Positions 6,393-6,490 of a DNA stretch of 6,490 nucleotides are shown here, piece after piece. Within the stretch, counting starts at the first letter, position 1. Every line of letters starts with the position of its first letter. The stretch covers positions 1 to 6,490 of the forward strand of contig CAAGLF010000038.1 of assembly GCA_900770705.1 (NCBI GenBank), in the 5' to 3' direction. The translations under genes and the position numbers were made by a program. This DNA comes from Bacteroidaceae bacterium. Its GTDB lineage: Bacteria; Bacteroidota; Bacteroidia; Bacteroidales; Bacteroidaceae. The notes beneath the pieces were generated by a model. The model was not told the origin of the DNA. It did not search any database and was given only the letters and a program-made list of their open reading frames with translations.

Positions 6393-6490
6393 GTTGTGGT
6401 TTGATGTAGAAAAGCGATATATGACAACCATCTTCGTTGTGTTCCGTGATTAAATACAGTTGTGGTTTGATGTAGAAAAGCGATATATGA
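6393..6490 (+). CRISPR. CRISPR array, type II-C, first repeat, one spacer and a truncated second repeat
   Basis: Two identical copies of a 36-nt repeat are seen: 6393-6428 complete, and 6459-6490 cut by the window edge after 32 bases. The repeat opens GTTGTGGTTTGATGTAG, continues AAAAGCGATATATGACAAC, and has short inverted ends (GTTGT and ACAAC) as type II-C repeats do. The spacer between them (6429-6458) is 30 nt, the normal type II length, and matches nothing else in this window. By analogy with other II-C repeats starting GTTGT, crRNAs should be read on the + strand, with the spacer followed by the repeat's 5' half. The array continues beyond the window, so the number of spacers is unknown. 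Confidence 0.95.

Overview
The window carries the front end of a type II-C CRISPR-Cas locus from a member of the Bacteroidota, most likely Bacteroidales. The assignment rests on four things: the 5S rRNA tail at the left edge, promoters of the TTG / TAnnTTTG form rather than -35/-10 boxes, the style of the Cas9, Cas1 and Cas2 proteins, and the 36-nt repeat that opens with GTTGTGGTTTGATGTAG. No species can be named from this sequence alone.

Layout, left to right, all genes on the + strand. Positions 1-60 are the 3' end of a 5S rRNA, followed by a strong intrinsic terminator at 76-119 that closes a ribosomal RNA operon. Positions 120-356 hold no gene I recognise. Positions 357-1256 encode a complete, AT-rich ABC-type (AAA_21-like) ATPase with no visible partner gene. 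A 150-base gap follows, holding a possible coding relic and a Bacteroidota-type promoter (1359-1390). Then come cas9 (1407-5069), cas1 (5079-5966) and cas2 (5963-6301), tightly packed: 9 bases between cas9 and cas1, and a 4-base ATGA overlap between cas1 and cas2. A leader of about 90 bases with its own candidate promoter leads into a CRISPR array whose first repeat (6393-6428), first 30-nt spacer (6429-6458) and most of the second repeat (6459-6490) are visible before the window ends.

How the parts work together: Cas1 and Cas2 form the integrase that inserts new spacers, probably next to the leader. The array is transcribed into crRNAs, which guide the dual-nuclease Cas9 (RuvC plus HNH, all key residues present) to matching DNA. 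There is no csn2 and no cas4, which is what defines subtype II-C. The component I cannot find is the tracrRNA: no convincing anti-repeat is present in any non-coding part of the window, so it probably lies beyond the right edge.

The Cas system itself belongs to a known class. The points most worth a second look are the missing tracrRNA, the repeat-like sequence that abuts the first repeat without a spacer, the promoter that decides the cas9 start, the position directly after an rRNA operon, and the base-composition shift along the locus.
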